This document shows, piece by piece, positions 17,342-28,262 of a DNA stretch of 64,000 bases. Under the pieces are notes generated by a model. That model was not told the DNA's origin and made no database searches. It saw only the letters and a list, made by a program, of their open reading frames with translations. Made by a program: the position numbers and the translations under genes. The stretch spans positions 62,001 through 126,000 of the forward strand of contig CADAND010000007.1 of NCBI GenBank assembly GCA_902789245.1. The letters run 5' to 3'. The stretch comes from an uncultured Bacteroidia bacterium. Its GTDB lineage: Bacteria > Bacteroidota > Bacteroidia > Bacteroidales > UBA932. The first letter of the stretch is position 1; the number at the start of each line of letters is the position of its first letter.

Positions 17342-18319
17342 ATGGGGGAGTACCGCTATACTTTTCTGAAGTTCCTCAGGGACTGGGCGCTCATCATCGG
17401 CATGATTGTGGGCGCCTCCCTGTATCTGGTCTATCATGCCATTCCGGCGCTGCATCCGGCCGGGCCGGTGCTGGAGAGCATCGTCAAGGAAGTGCAGCCG
17501 ATGCTACTCTTCGCGATGCTCTTCCTAAGTTTCTGCAAGATCGAGCCGCACCAGATGCGCCCGCACCGCTGGATGGGCTGGCTGCTGCTGGTGCAGTCGC
17601 TCACGTTCGTGGGGCTGGCGCTGGTGCTGATCATCTGGCCGGCCCTGCCCGCCCGGGCCGGGATCGAGGCGGCGATGCTGTGCCTGATCTGCCCGACGGC
17701 GACGGCCTGCGCCGTGGTCACGGGCAAGCTGGGCGGCAACATGGCGGGGGTGGTGACGTACACCGTGCTGATCAACCTGGTGGTGGCGGTGCTGGTGCCG
17801 CTGATGGTGCCGCTGGTCCATCCGATGGCCGGGCTGACCTTCGGCGAAGCCTTCATGCGTATCCTCGCGAAGGTGTTCCCGCTGCTGATCCTGCCCTGCC
17901 TGTCGGCCTGGCTCGTGCGCTACCTGCTGCCGAAGTTCCACGCCTGGCTGATGGGCTTCCCGAACCTGTCTTTCTATATCTGGGCGGTCTCGCTCACGCT
18001 CGCCATCCTGATGAGCACCCGCGCCATCGTGCAGAACGACTCCGGCGCCGCGGCCCTCTGGCAGATCGGCGTCGCGTCGCTGCTCGCCTGCGCCTTCCAG
18101 TTCTGGCTGGGCCGCGCCATCGGGCGCCGTTACAAGTGCCCCATCTCCGCCGGCCAGGCCCTCGGCCAGAAGAACACCGTCTTCGGCATCTGGATGGGCT
18201 ACACCTTCCTCGACCCCGTCACCTCCGTCGCCGGCGGCTTCTACTCCATCTGGCACAACTGCTATAACACCTGGCAGATGTACCGCAAGCGTAAATCCGA
18301 CGAGGCTAAACGGCAATAA
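17342..18319 (+). CDS. Bile acid:sodium symporter (BASS)-like transporter
   Basis: This 325-residue polytopic protein has about nine hydrophobic segments. PTATACAVVTGKLGGN near residue 120 and GQALGQKNTVFGIWMGYTFLDP near 280 are like the discontinuous sites of BASS/SBF proteins. Family members move bile acids, pantoate, pyruvate or other organic anions. The substrate here cannot be told. It starts 1 nt after purD::folD and is the last gene before a hairpin-rich spacer, so it is probably cotranscribed with the purine operon. Confidence 0.75.
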   Translation: MGEYRYTFLKFLRDWALIIGMIVGASLYLVYHAIPALHPAGPVLESIVKEVQPMLLFAMLFLSFCKIEPHQMRPHRWMGWLLLVQSLTFVGLALVLIIWPALPARAGIEAAMLCLICPTATACAVVTGKLGGNMAGVVTYTVLINLVVAVLVPLMVPLVHPMAGLTFGEAFMRILAKVFPLLILPCLSAWLVRYLLPKFHAWLMGFPNLSFYIWAVSLTLAILMSTRAIVQNDSGAAALWQIGVASLLACAFQFWLGRAIGRRYKCPISAGQALGQKNTVFGIWMGYTFLDPVTSVAGGFYSIWHNCYNTWQMYRKRKSDEAKRQ

Positions 18320-18322
18320 GCC

Positions 18323-18502
18323 GTCATTCGCCGGCTCCTTTCCGTCATTCGCCGGCCCCGACCGGCGAATCTCGTTTCTCAGGGGCACCAGACCCCTGAT
18401 TTGCCCCTGGCGACAAGAAAAAAGGGTTGCCAGGGGCAAAATGGAGTGTTTTTGCCCCTGGGAAGTGGCTGCCGGGCACAAAATGGGGCGCTGGTGTGCC
18501 CG
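18323..18502. repeat. Hairpin-rich spacer between convergent genes
   Basis: The 209-nt spacer is almost filled by repeats. GTCATTCGCCGG occurs at 18323-18334 and 18344-18355, and its partner GACCGGCGAATCTC is at 18360-18373. TCAGGGG/CCCCTGA form a hairpin at 18379-18399. TTTGCCCCTGGC (18400-18411) pairs perfectly with GCCAGGGGCAAA (18429-18440). A further TTTGCCCCTGG copy begins near 18451. CGGGCACA/TGTGCCCG pair at 18473-18502. It may act as a bidirectional terminator and as a landing site of a REP-like family. Confidence 0.75.
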
Positions 18503-18528
18503 AGAAGTGAAATAAAGGGATCCCGGGA

Positions 18529-18762
18529 TTAGTTCACGCGGGCCTCGATGTAGCGGATGATGTCATCGATGGTGGAGAAGCCCTTCAGGTCGCTGTTGGG
18601 GATGGAGATGCCGAAGTGCTCTTCGATCCTGGCAATGATCTCGATGAACACGAAGGAGTCTATGCCGGAGGCCGCTTTGAAGGCCTCCTCGGTGTTGACT
18701 TCCTCTACCGGAAATTCTACATAGTCCTGGAGAATGTTCAGGAATTCTTTCTTTACATCCAT
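18529..18762 (-). CDS. Stand-alone acyl/peptidyl carrier protein
   Basis: This 77-residue acidic protein has the carrier-protein four-helix pattern. GIDSF contains Ser36, the expected 4'-phosphopantetheine site, followed by the helix FVFIEIIARIEEHFGI. It is the last gene of a four-gene set with an AMP-forming ligase 5 nt upstream and a condensation-domain protein before that. It is therefore more likely the carrier of a specialised pathway than the fatty-acid AcpP, whose usual neighbour fabF is absent. Confidence 0.88.
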   Translation of the reverse strand: MDVKKEFLNILQDYVEFPVEEVNTEEAFKAASGIDSFVFIEIIARIEEHFGISIPNSDLKGFSTIDDIIRYIEARVN

Positions 18763-18767
18763 AATAG

Positions 18768-20513
18768 TTAAGACAGCTTGATGCCCTCACCGGAGCAGAC
18801 GGTCGGCAGGCCGGCCCGCTTGATCTTGCGGGTGGAGGTCTTCTCGTAGCCGGTGGCGGGGAGTTCTATGTATTCAATTCGTTTGTAATCAGCCAGGGTT
18901 TCGTTGATCTGACGCATGGTGGCGGCGATCTTCTCGCGGTCGGCGCGGATGGCCTCGTTGGAGATGTAGAGGCCGGCCACGAGCACCTCGCGGCTGGCGT
19001 TGCCGACGCGCTGCTCCGCCCGGTACACCACGATGTCGTCGGCGAAGTCCATGCCGGTTTCGATCACGTTCTCGACCTCCTCCGGGCAGATGTTCTTGCC
19101 GCTGGGCAGCACGATGGTGTTCTTCTTGCGGCCCATCAGGAAGATGCGGCCCTGCTCGTCAATGCGGGCGCTGTCGCCGGTGTTGAAGTACCCTTCTGCG
19201 TCGAAGACGGCGGCCGTGGCCTCCGGATCCTTGTAGTATTCGCGGAAAACGCTCTTGCCGCGCACGCACAGGTCGCCGATGCCGTCCTCGTCCGGGTTGG
19301 CGATCTTCACCTCGAGACCCGGGCAGGCCTTGCCCACGCTGAGGTGCTCGGAGAGCGTGTCGGAATTGATCGAGATGAGCGGACCGCACTCCGTGATGCC
19401 GTAGCCGTTTTCGATACGCCAGCCCAGGTCGTTCATCCCCTTGATGACGACGGGGTTGAGCATCGAGCCGCCGCTGACGATCATGTCGAGTTTGCCGCCG
19501 AAAGGCTCATAGATGTCCTTGAACATGCTGTGCGTCTTGTCGATGCCGAATTTGCGCAGCAGGTTGGAGATCTTGATGCCCTTCTTGAGCTTCTCTTCCT
19601 TGCCGGCCTTGCGGGCATTGACCCAGATGTTCTTGTAGAACGCGTTGAGGATCATCGGGACGATGGTCGTGATGGTGGGCTGGAAGATCTTGATGTTCGT
19701 CATCATGTTGCGGATGTTGCCGTTGACGTAAGTCAGACGGCCGCTGCCTATACGCGTCATGATGTGCGTGTTGATTTCCGTGGCATGGTGCATCGGAAGG
19801 ACGCTCATGGAGGTGTTCTCGTCGTCCGTGGCCCGGATGGTGTCCATGCAGTTGACCATGTTGGCGGCCAAGTTGGCGTTCGTCAGGACGACACCCTTGT
19901 TGGCGCCGGTGGTGCCGCTGGTGAAGAGGATCTTGGCGGGGGCGTCGAGGTCCAGCTCGCAGTTGCGGTAGGGACCGCCCTCGCCGATTTCGCGGCCGCG
20001 CGCGACCAGTTCTTCATAGTAAGGGACGCCGTCGACTTTCTTGTCGATGGTGATCAGGGCCTTGAGCCGCGGGCACTGGGGCTGCACTTCGCGCAGCAGG
20101 GGAAGCTGCTCCGCGCCGCACAGGGCGGCGTCGGCGTCGCACTTGGCAAGCAGCATGGCGAGCAGCGGGGCGGGGGCGTTGACGTCGATGGGCGTCACGA
20201 CGCCGACACCGCTGGAGATGCAGATGTCCGCGATGACGTAGCGGACGCAGTTCTCGGAGACGATGGCGATGTGCTTGCCGCCGAGTCCGGCGTCCAGCAG
20301 GCCGTCGCCGAGGCACATCACTTCCTCGTAGATGTCCTCGGAGGTATGGTAGACGATTTCTTTCTTGTCGTTCAGTTCCGCGAGGATGGGCTGCTTGGGA
20401 AGCTGGTCCTTGATGCGTCCCAGCATTTCGCGGATGCTTTTGTAGTCGCCTTCACGCAGCAGGCGGTTGGCCTGGTGCTGGCGTTCGGTCAGGTAAAGAC
20501 TGTCCTTTTTCAT
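18768..20513 (-). CDS. AMP-forming acyl/aminoacyl ligase
   Basis: This 581-residue ANL-superfamily enzyme activates a carboxylic acid as its adenylate. It has the P-loop FTSGTTGANKG (198-208), the aromatic motif NGYGITECGP near 375, the hinge TGDSARID near 450, and a C-terminal lysine region (YEKTSTRKIKR) where the catalytic Lys is expected. It resembles long-chain fatty acyl ligases. Its neighbours suggest it loads the adjacent carrier protein rather than free CoA; that is inference. It begins 3 nt after the condensation gene. Confidence 0.88.
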   Translation of the reverse strand: MKKDSLYLTERQHQANRLLREGDYKSIREMLGRIKDQLPKQPILAELNDKKEIVYHTSEDIYEEVMCLGDGLLDAGLGGKHIAIVSENCVRYVIADICISSGVGVVTPIDVNAPAPLLAMLLAKCDADAALCGAEQLPLLREVQPQCPRLKALITIDKKVDGVPYYEELVARGREIGEGGPYRNCELDLDAPAKILFTSGTTGANKGVVLTNANLAANMVNCMDTIRATDDENTSMSVLPMHHATEINTHIMTRIGSGRLTYVNGNIRNMMTNIKIFQPTITTIVPMILNAFYKNIWVNARKAGKEEKLKKGIKISNLLRKFGIDKTHSMFKDIYEPFGGKLDMIVSGGSMLNPVVIKGMNDLGWRIENGYGITECGPLISINSDTLSEHLSVGKACPGLEVKIANPDEDGIGDLCVRGKSVFREYYKDPEATAAVFDAEGYFNTGDSARIDEQGRIFLMGRKKNTIVLPSGKNICPEEVENVIETGMDFADDIVVYRAEQRVGNASREVLVAGLYISNEAIRADREKIAATMRQINETLADYKRIEYIELPATGYEKTSTRKIKRAGLPTVCSGEGIKLS

Positions 20514-20516
20514 GAA

Positions 20517-21875
20517 TTAAAACAGTTCGTTAAGCGGAGCGTCAGGATGGGCAAGCACCTTCTCCATGACGCGGTTGTACACGTTTTGAAAATCGACCAG
20601 CTGTGCGGGCGTGACCAGCAGCTTCTGGACGTCGTAGTTGATGAAGACCTCGTTGCGCTTGACGTCGTGCATGATGGCGATGTAGGTCACCAGCGCGCCC
20701 TTGCCGTTGCTGTGGAGCTGGAAGGTGACGCCGTCCGGCGCCGTGAACGGGATGTAGGAGAAGCCCGCGCAGTTCAGGAAACGGAGCATGGAGAACTTCC
20801 ATGCGTCGTGCTGCATCTTTTCCATGTCGAGGTAGGACAGGCGCGTGTGGCGGAAGAATTCATTGTGCTCCCCGGCCATCACGTTGGCGAGGTCCTGGAA
20901 ACTCTTGCCGTAGTCAATGTCCGTGACGGCGGCCACGGCCGAGCACTTGGTGCCGGCGGTCTTGCGGTCGGCGACCGTGCCGCGGCAGTTGAGGATCAGC
21001 ACGTTGGCCATGCGGCGCTCCCGGTCGTTGATCAGCGAGAGGGCCAGCGAGAAGCTCATCAGGAAGAAGGCGGTCATGGAGATGCCGTTGTCCGTGCACC
21101 ACTTCTCCGCAGCCTGGGTGATCGAATTCGGGACGGCGAACTGGAAGGGGTCGGTGTCGCAGCGGACGAAGAGGTAGGGCAGTCCGAATTCGCCCTTGTG
21201 CTTGTACTTGAGCCAGCGGTCGGAGCGGTTGCCGTGCGTGCCGCAGTAGACAGGGTGCTCAGGATGACGGTTGAAGTAGTAGTCGCGGTAGAAGTCCCTG
21301 TCGCGCTCCAGGGCCGTCGCATCGTTGCGGTATTCGTTGTCCTTGCGGATGATTTCCTCGAAGCTGCCGGGTGCCGGGGGAAGTTCCTTCCCGTCCCGCA
21401 GGGCGGCATACACGGCCAGCAGGTCCGCGACCAGGACGCCGATGCCGTAGGTGTCGGCCACGTAGTGGCTGATCTTGCAGATCACCATCTTCTTGCCGTC
21501 CGGATTCACGGCATATACGACGCGCAGCACGTCGCCTTTGGCCACGTCGGTGGGCTTGCGGCGGAAGCGGCGGAAGAAGGCCTCGTAGGCGTCGTTCGAG
21601 TCGAGGCGCAGGGACGGAATCTTGCCGACTTTGCGCTCTTTCTCGAAATACTGCATTGTCTCCTTGCCCTGCTGGACGAAACGGAGCCGGAGGCAGTCGT
21701 GGCGCTCAAAGAGTTTGTTGAGCGCCTGCGTCATCAGCGCTTCGTCGAATCCTTCGTCGAAGGTGACGGAAAACAGGATGTTCAGGACGCGTTTGAAAAG
21801 GGCGTATTTGTTCTGGAGACGGATGACATCCTGCGAACAGGAAAAGTGATAAAGCGGTTGACCGTTTATTTCCAT
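20517..21875 (-). CDS. Stand-alone condensation-domain (NRPS C-domain-like) acyltransferase
   Basis: This 452-residue protein has the size and layout of an NRPS condensation domain / CoA-dependent acyltransferase fold. The active-site HHxxxDG appears as ISHYVADTYG, keeping the catalytic second His (H137) and the Asp (D141) but with Ser for the first His and Thr for the motif Gly. LFERHDCLRLRF near 55-66 is the typical early C-domain motif (xxRHxxLR). It would join a carrier-bound acyl or aminoacyl group to an amine or hydroxyl. It overlaps the upstream gene by 10 nt. It could be an esterase-like or wax-ester-type relative instead. Confidence 0.75.
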   Translation of the reverse strand: MEINGQPLYHFSCSQDVIRLQNKYALFKRVLNILFSVTFDEGFDEALMTQALNKLFERHDCLRLRFVQQGKETMQYFEKERKVGKIPSLRLDSNDAYEAFFRRFRRKPTDVAKGDVLRVVYAVNPDGKKMVICKISHYVADTYGIGVLVADLLAVYAALRDGKELPPAPGSFEEIIRKDNEYRNDATALERDRDFYRDYYFNRHPEHPVYCGTHGNRSDRWLKYKHKGEFGLPYLFVRCDTDPFQFAVPNSITQAAEKWCTDNGISMTAFFLMSFSLALSLINDRERRMANVLILNCRGTVADRKTAGTKCSAVAAVTDIDYGKSFQDLANVMAGEHNEFFRHTRLSYLDMEKMQHDAWKFSMLRFLNCAGFSYIPFTAPDGVTFQLHSNGKGALVTYIAIMHDVKRNEVFINYDVQKLLVTPAQLVDFQNVYNRVMEKVLAHPDAPLNELF

Positions 21876-22717
21876 TGTTGTTTGAGTTTAAGAAGATTCT
21901 TGTATTCGTCGCGCTCCGCCTTGGCGGGCTCGCTGAAGGACTTGTAGCGGCGCTCCGCATAGTCCAGGATCAGGCGCGCTTCCTCGCGGTCGGACAACTC
22001 GCCGATGCTCTTCTCCGTCCAGGGGAGGGCCTGCTTCATGGCGTCGGTGTAGGCGTAGCGGTCGATGTTGCTGGCGCCCGACAGTTTGGCGAGCTTGGCG
22101 CTGTGCTCTGCGGCCAGGGACGCCCGCTTGCTTGCGCTCATGTTGCGTTCATACAGGCGCGATGCGAGATAGATGTAGGTGATGAGCCGGGGCTCGTCCT
22201 TCGGGGCGTTCAGCGCCGCGGCGCGGGCGTAGTTGATACCGCTCTCCTTGGATTTGAGCGGATGGTAATAATAAATCTCCGAGAGCGCCTGCCAGGCTTC
22301 GGACATGTGCGGATCCAGTTGGTTCAGGATGCGGGTCAGGTCTTCGGTCATCTTCGGCACGGCGGCGGCCTGCTCCATCATGGGGTGGGTCTGGCACTCC
22401 CGGCCCACGTTGGCGCAATGCCACATGAGGCACAGCGCATCCCGGGGGTTCGCCCGGCAGCCCTGCTCAGCGTACTCGATGCCTTTGGTAAAACGCTCGC
22501 GGCGCGCCATCTTGTCGGTCTGGGCGTCGCCTATCATATAGCTGACTCGCGCGAGGCGCCAGAGCACGGACGCCTTCTCCTGTGCGTTCTCGGCCTTCGG
22601 GAGCATCTCCAGCAGGGTCTGCTCGCAGGCAGGGTAGTCATTGCCGCGCTGGAAAGCCTTGTCCACGGACTGGAACTGCAGCGCCAGCAGGGGAATCAAA
22701 AGTAGAGTCTTAATCAT
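21866..22717 (-). CDS. Exported TPR-like helical protein of unknown function
   Basis: The protein is 283 residues from the ATG at 22717. A hydrophobic signal peptide (IKTLLLIPLLALQF) is followed by repeated helix pairs with TPR-like spacing (RLARVSYMIGDAQ, EAWQALSEIYYYHPL, YIYLASRLYERN). The window also permits an earlier TTG start at 22726, but the promoter leaves almost no room for it. It opens the operon with the condensation, ligase and carrier genes. A soluble periplasmic helper or scaffold role is possible. No family is recognised. Confidence 0.7.
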   Translation of the reverse strand: MIKTLLLIPLLALQFQSVDKAFQRGNDYPACEQTLLEMLPKAENAQEKASVLWRLARVSYMIGDAQTDKMARRERFTKGIEYAEQGCRANPRDALCLMWHCANVGRECQTHPMMEQAAAVPKMTEDLTRILNQLDPHMSEAWQALSEIYYYHPLKSKESGINYARAAALNAPKDEPRLITYIYLASRLYERNMSASKRASLAAEHSAKLAKLSGASNIDRYAYTDAMKQALPWTEKSIGELSDREEARLILDYAERRYKSFSEPAKAERDEYKNLLKLKQQWK

Positions 22718-22723
22718 AATGGA

Positions 22724-22731
22724 CAAATTTA
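22724..22731 (-). promoter_or_regulatory. -7 box of the condensation/ligase/carrier operon
   Basis: On the minus strand this reads TAAATTTG, an exact TAnnTTTG match, ending 7 nt before the ATG at 22717. Transcription from it would give an essentially leaderless message. No good -33 element is seen. Confidence 0.5.
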
Positions 22732-22792
22732 CGAAATCCTGAAATACGTGACTAATTTCGTGTCGAATACTTGCATAAATTGATAAAAGCGC

Positions 22793-22854
22793 TATATTTG
22801 TGACGAAGTAATCCGTTCTGTGACGGATTGCGGTTATGTTCAGTTTTCGTCACA
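22793..22854 (+). promoter_or_regulatory. Promoter and inverted repeats upstream of the LytTR gene
   Basis: TATATTTG (22793-22800) matches the -7 consensus. TGTGACGAA (22799-22807) overlaps it and is the inverted partner of TTCGTCACA (22846-22854), just before the start codon. Between them AATCCGT/ACGGATT (22810-22829) forms a short hairpin. The outer repeat is a candidate operator and the inner one a leader structure. The region also separates this gene from the divergent condensation operon. Confidence 0.55.
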
Positions 22855-22860
22855 CAAGCC

Positions 22861-23652
22861 ATGAACGCCCTTTCAGACCTCTTCCGCCGCTATACGACCG
22901 AGCTGTGGTATATCCTCCTGGCCCCTTTCTTTTTCTTCGTTTTCATGCTGGTCTGGACGCCGTTCCACTGTGAGGAGACCCTGGACATGGGCCGCTCGCT
23001 GTTCATCTTCAACGTGACGATGCTGTCGTGCATTGCGCTCGTCACGATTCTCCTTTACCGGACCCTTCGCTACCTGCTCCGCGGATATCTTAACCGCAAC
23101 TGGTGGCAGCTCGCGGCCTGGAATGTGCTGGAACTGACGGTGATCACCTATTTCTTTGCGCTCTACCTTTTCCTGATGGATCCGAGTGCGCCCTATTTTA
23201 CCTGGCTGGCACGTTGCGTCCCTTTTTCCTTCCTGGTCCTGGTCTTCCCCTATGCCGGCATCGGGGTCGTCTGCGGCCTGATCACGGCGAGTCGGACGCC
23301 TGCCGCCGAAAAGGAGCTGGTCCGCTTCTCCAATGCCGGGCGGCAGGTTCGCCTCGTGCTGCTCAAGGACGCCATCCTGTACGTCAAGGCGCAGGAAAAT
23401 TATGTCCGTATCTATTATCTCGAAAACGGCCACCCCAAGGACTACATGCTCCGCTCGACGATGCTGGCGATCGCGCCGCTGATGGAGCATTACGGCTTCA
23501 TCCGTTCCCATCGCTCGTACTACGTCAATCCTTCGCATGTCGTCGCCCTGCGGCGCGACCGCGACGACGTCTTCAGCGCCGAGCTCGACGTGCCCGACAC
23601 CATCCTTCCCATCTCAAAGCGCGTCTATCAGGAGCTTGCCCAACGCCTGTAG
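22861..23652 (+). CDS. Membrane-anchored LytTR-family transcriptional regulator
   Basis: This 263-residue protein has four transmembrane segments (about 17-35, 48-70, 85-106, 119-142) and a C-terminal LytTR DNA-binding domain (about 160-262) with the typical LLKDAILYVKAQENYVRIYY and GFIRSHRSYYVNPSHVV. Such proteins bind DNA directly from the membrane. The ATG at 22861 is preferred to a start at 22828, which would run through the leader repeats. It diverges from the condensation/ligase/carrier operon, which makes that operon and itself the likely targets. Confidence 0.85.
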   Translation: MNALSDLFRRYTTELWYILLAPFFFFVFMLVWTPFHCEETLDMGRSLFIFNVTMLSCIALVTILLYRTLRYLLRGYLNRNWWQLAAWNVLELTVITYFFALYLFLMDPSAPYFTWLARCVPFSFLVLVFPYAGIGVVCGLITASRTPAAEKELVRFSNAGRQVRLVLLKDAILYVKAQENYVRIYYLENGHPKDYMLRSTMLAIAPLMEHYGFIRSHRSYYVNPSHVVALRRDRDDVFSAELDVPDTILPISKRVYQELAQRL

Positions 23653-23673
23653 GATAAAGTGTTGAAAACTTTT

Positions 23674-26783
<3,110 letters not shown>

Positions 26784-26804
26784 TCCTGCATTCAAAATAG
26801 TACT

Positions 26805-28178
26805 ATGGCTCAAATTCAAAAAGAACAGGCCATTTACGATGCCCGCAAGCTCGGCAAGGGCAAAATGACCGTCCTCGGCCTCCAGCATCTCTTCGCGATG
26901 TTCGGGGCCACCGTTCTCGTTCCGGTGATCACCGGACTCTCCGTTTCCTCGACCCTGCTTTTCGCAGGTCTCGGTACGCTGCTTTTCCACTTGCTGACCA
27001 AGATGAAGGTGCCGGCCTTCCTCGGCTCCTCCTTCGCCTTCCTCGGCGGTTACGCCGCCGTGGCGCAGATGGGCGCCGACAAGGGCCTCGACCTGGCGAC
27101 TTCGCTGCCTTACGCTTGCATCGGCGTGTTCTGTGCGGGCCTGCTGTACTTCGTGCTGGCCGGCTTCTTCGCCGCCTTCGGCGCCAAGAAGGTCCTCCGC
27201 TACTTCCCGCCCATCGTGACGGGTCCGATCATCATCGCCATCGGCCTGACGCTCTCCGGCTCCGCCATCCAGAACTGCGCGCAGAACTGGTGGATCGCCA
27301 TCCTGGCCGTCGCTATTGTCGTGAACTGCAACATCTGGGGTAAGAAGATGGTCCAGATCGTGCCGATTCTGCTCGGCGTGGTCGGCTCCTACGCCGTGGC
27401 CGCCTGCTTCGGACAGGTGGACTTCAGCGGCGTGAAGGACGCCGCCTGGGTGGGCCTGCCGTTCCAGTGGAAGGACACGGCCTTCGCCGTGTTCCGGAAC
27501 CCGGACTGGGGCCTGGTCATCGCCGCCATCATCGCCATCCTGCCGATCTCGCTCGCCACGATGGTCGAGCACATCGGCGACATGTGCGCCATCTCCTCCA
27601 CGACGGAGATCAATTACCTGGAGGATCCGGGCCTGCACCGCACCCTCATGGGTGACGGTCTCGCCACGGCGCTCGCCTCCCTGTTCGGCGCCCCGGCCAA
27701 CACGACCTACGGCGAGAACACCGGCGTGCTCAACATCACCAAGGTCTTCGACCCGCGCGTGATCCGCATCGCGGCCATCTTCGCCATCATCCTGTCCTTC
27801 TGCCCGAAATTCGCCGCGCTCATCGGCGCGATGCCCGCCGCGACCATCGGCGGCGTGTCGCTGGTGCTCTACGGTATGATCTCGGCGGTCGGTGTGCGCA
27901 ACATCGTGGAGAACCAGGTGGACTTCACCTCCTCCCGTAACCTCATCATCGCCGCCCTCATCCTCGTGCTGGCCATCGGTATCAAGTACGGCGCGAACGA
28001 CGCCATCGACCTCGGCTTCACCAAGCTGAGCGGCCTGGCGGTCGCGGCCCTCGTGGGCATCTTCCTGAACGCGCTCCTGCCGGGCAACGACTATGAGTTC
28101 GGCAAGGGTCAGGGCGACACCGCCATGAGCTTCACGCCCCGTAAGTCGGTGGATGAAGTAGCTTCAGAAGAAGAATAA
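26805..28178 (+). CDS. Uracil/xanthine permease (NCS2 family), UraA-like
   Basis: This 457-residue transporter has about 14 hydrophobic segments and the NCS2 signature GDGLATALASLFGAPANTTYGENTG near residue 280-305, plus GLQHLFAMFGATVLVP at the N-terminus. The motif form resembles uracil permeases (UraA). Its position 21 nt after guaA would also suit a purine base. It is the last gene before a strong terminator, so guaB, guaA and the permease are probably one transcript. Confidence 0.88.
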   Translation: MAQIQKEQAIYDARKLGKGKMTVLGLQHLFAMFGATVLVPVITGLSVSSTLLFAGLGTLLFHLLTKMKVPAFLGSSFAFLGGYAAVAQMGADKGLDLATSLPYACIGVFCAGLLYFVLAGFFAAFGAKKVLRYFPPIVTGPIIIAIGLTLSGSAIQNCAQNWWIAILAVAIVVNCNIWGKKMVQIVPILLGVVGSYAVAACFGQVDFSGVKDAAWVGLPFQWKDTAFAVFRNPDWGLVIAAIIAILPISLATMVEHIGDMCAISSTTEINYLEDPGLHRTLMGDGLATALASLFGAPANTTYGENTGVLNITKVFDPRVIRIAAIFAIILSFCPKFAALIGAMPAATIGGVSLVLYGMISAVGVRNIVENQVDFTSSRNLIIAALILVLAIGIKYGANDAIDLGFTKLSGLAVAALVGIFLNALLPGNDYEFGKGQGDTAMSFTPRKSVDEVASEEE

Positions 28179-28204
28179 AGATTCTGGGCGAGGCCCGGAA
28201 ACAG

Positions 28205-28235
28205 AAAAGCCCGAGGCAGCAGCCCCGGGCTTTTT
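28205..28235 (+). terminator. Rho-independent terminator after the permease gene
   Basis: AAAGCCCG and CGGGCTTT form the stem around a 12-base loop, followed by TTTTT. It closes the guaB-guaA-permease transcript. Confidence 0.85.
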
Positions 28236-28242
28236 CGTTATC

Positions 28243-28260
28243 ATTCGCCGACCGGCGAAT
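28243..28260. repeat. Short ATTCGCCG palindrome
   Basis: ATTCGCCG-AC-CGGCGAAT is a perfect 8-bp inverted repeat with a 2-base centre. It lies between the terminator and the htpG stop codon, 2 nt from that codon. It shares its arms with the repeats at 18344-18373 and 32824-32930. Confidence 0.75.
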
Positions 28261-28262
28261 CG

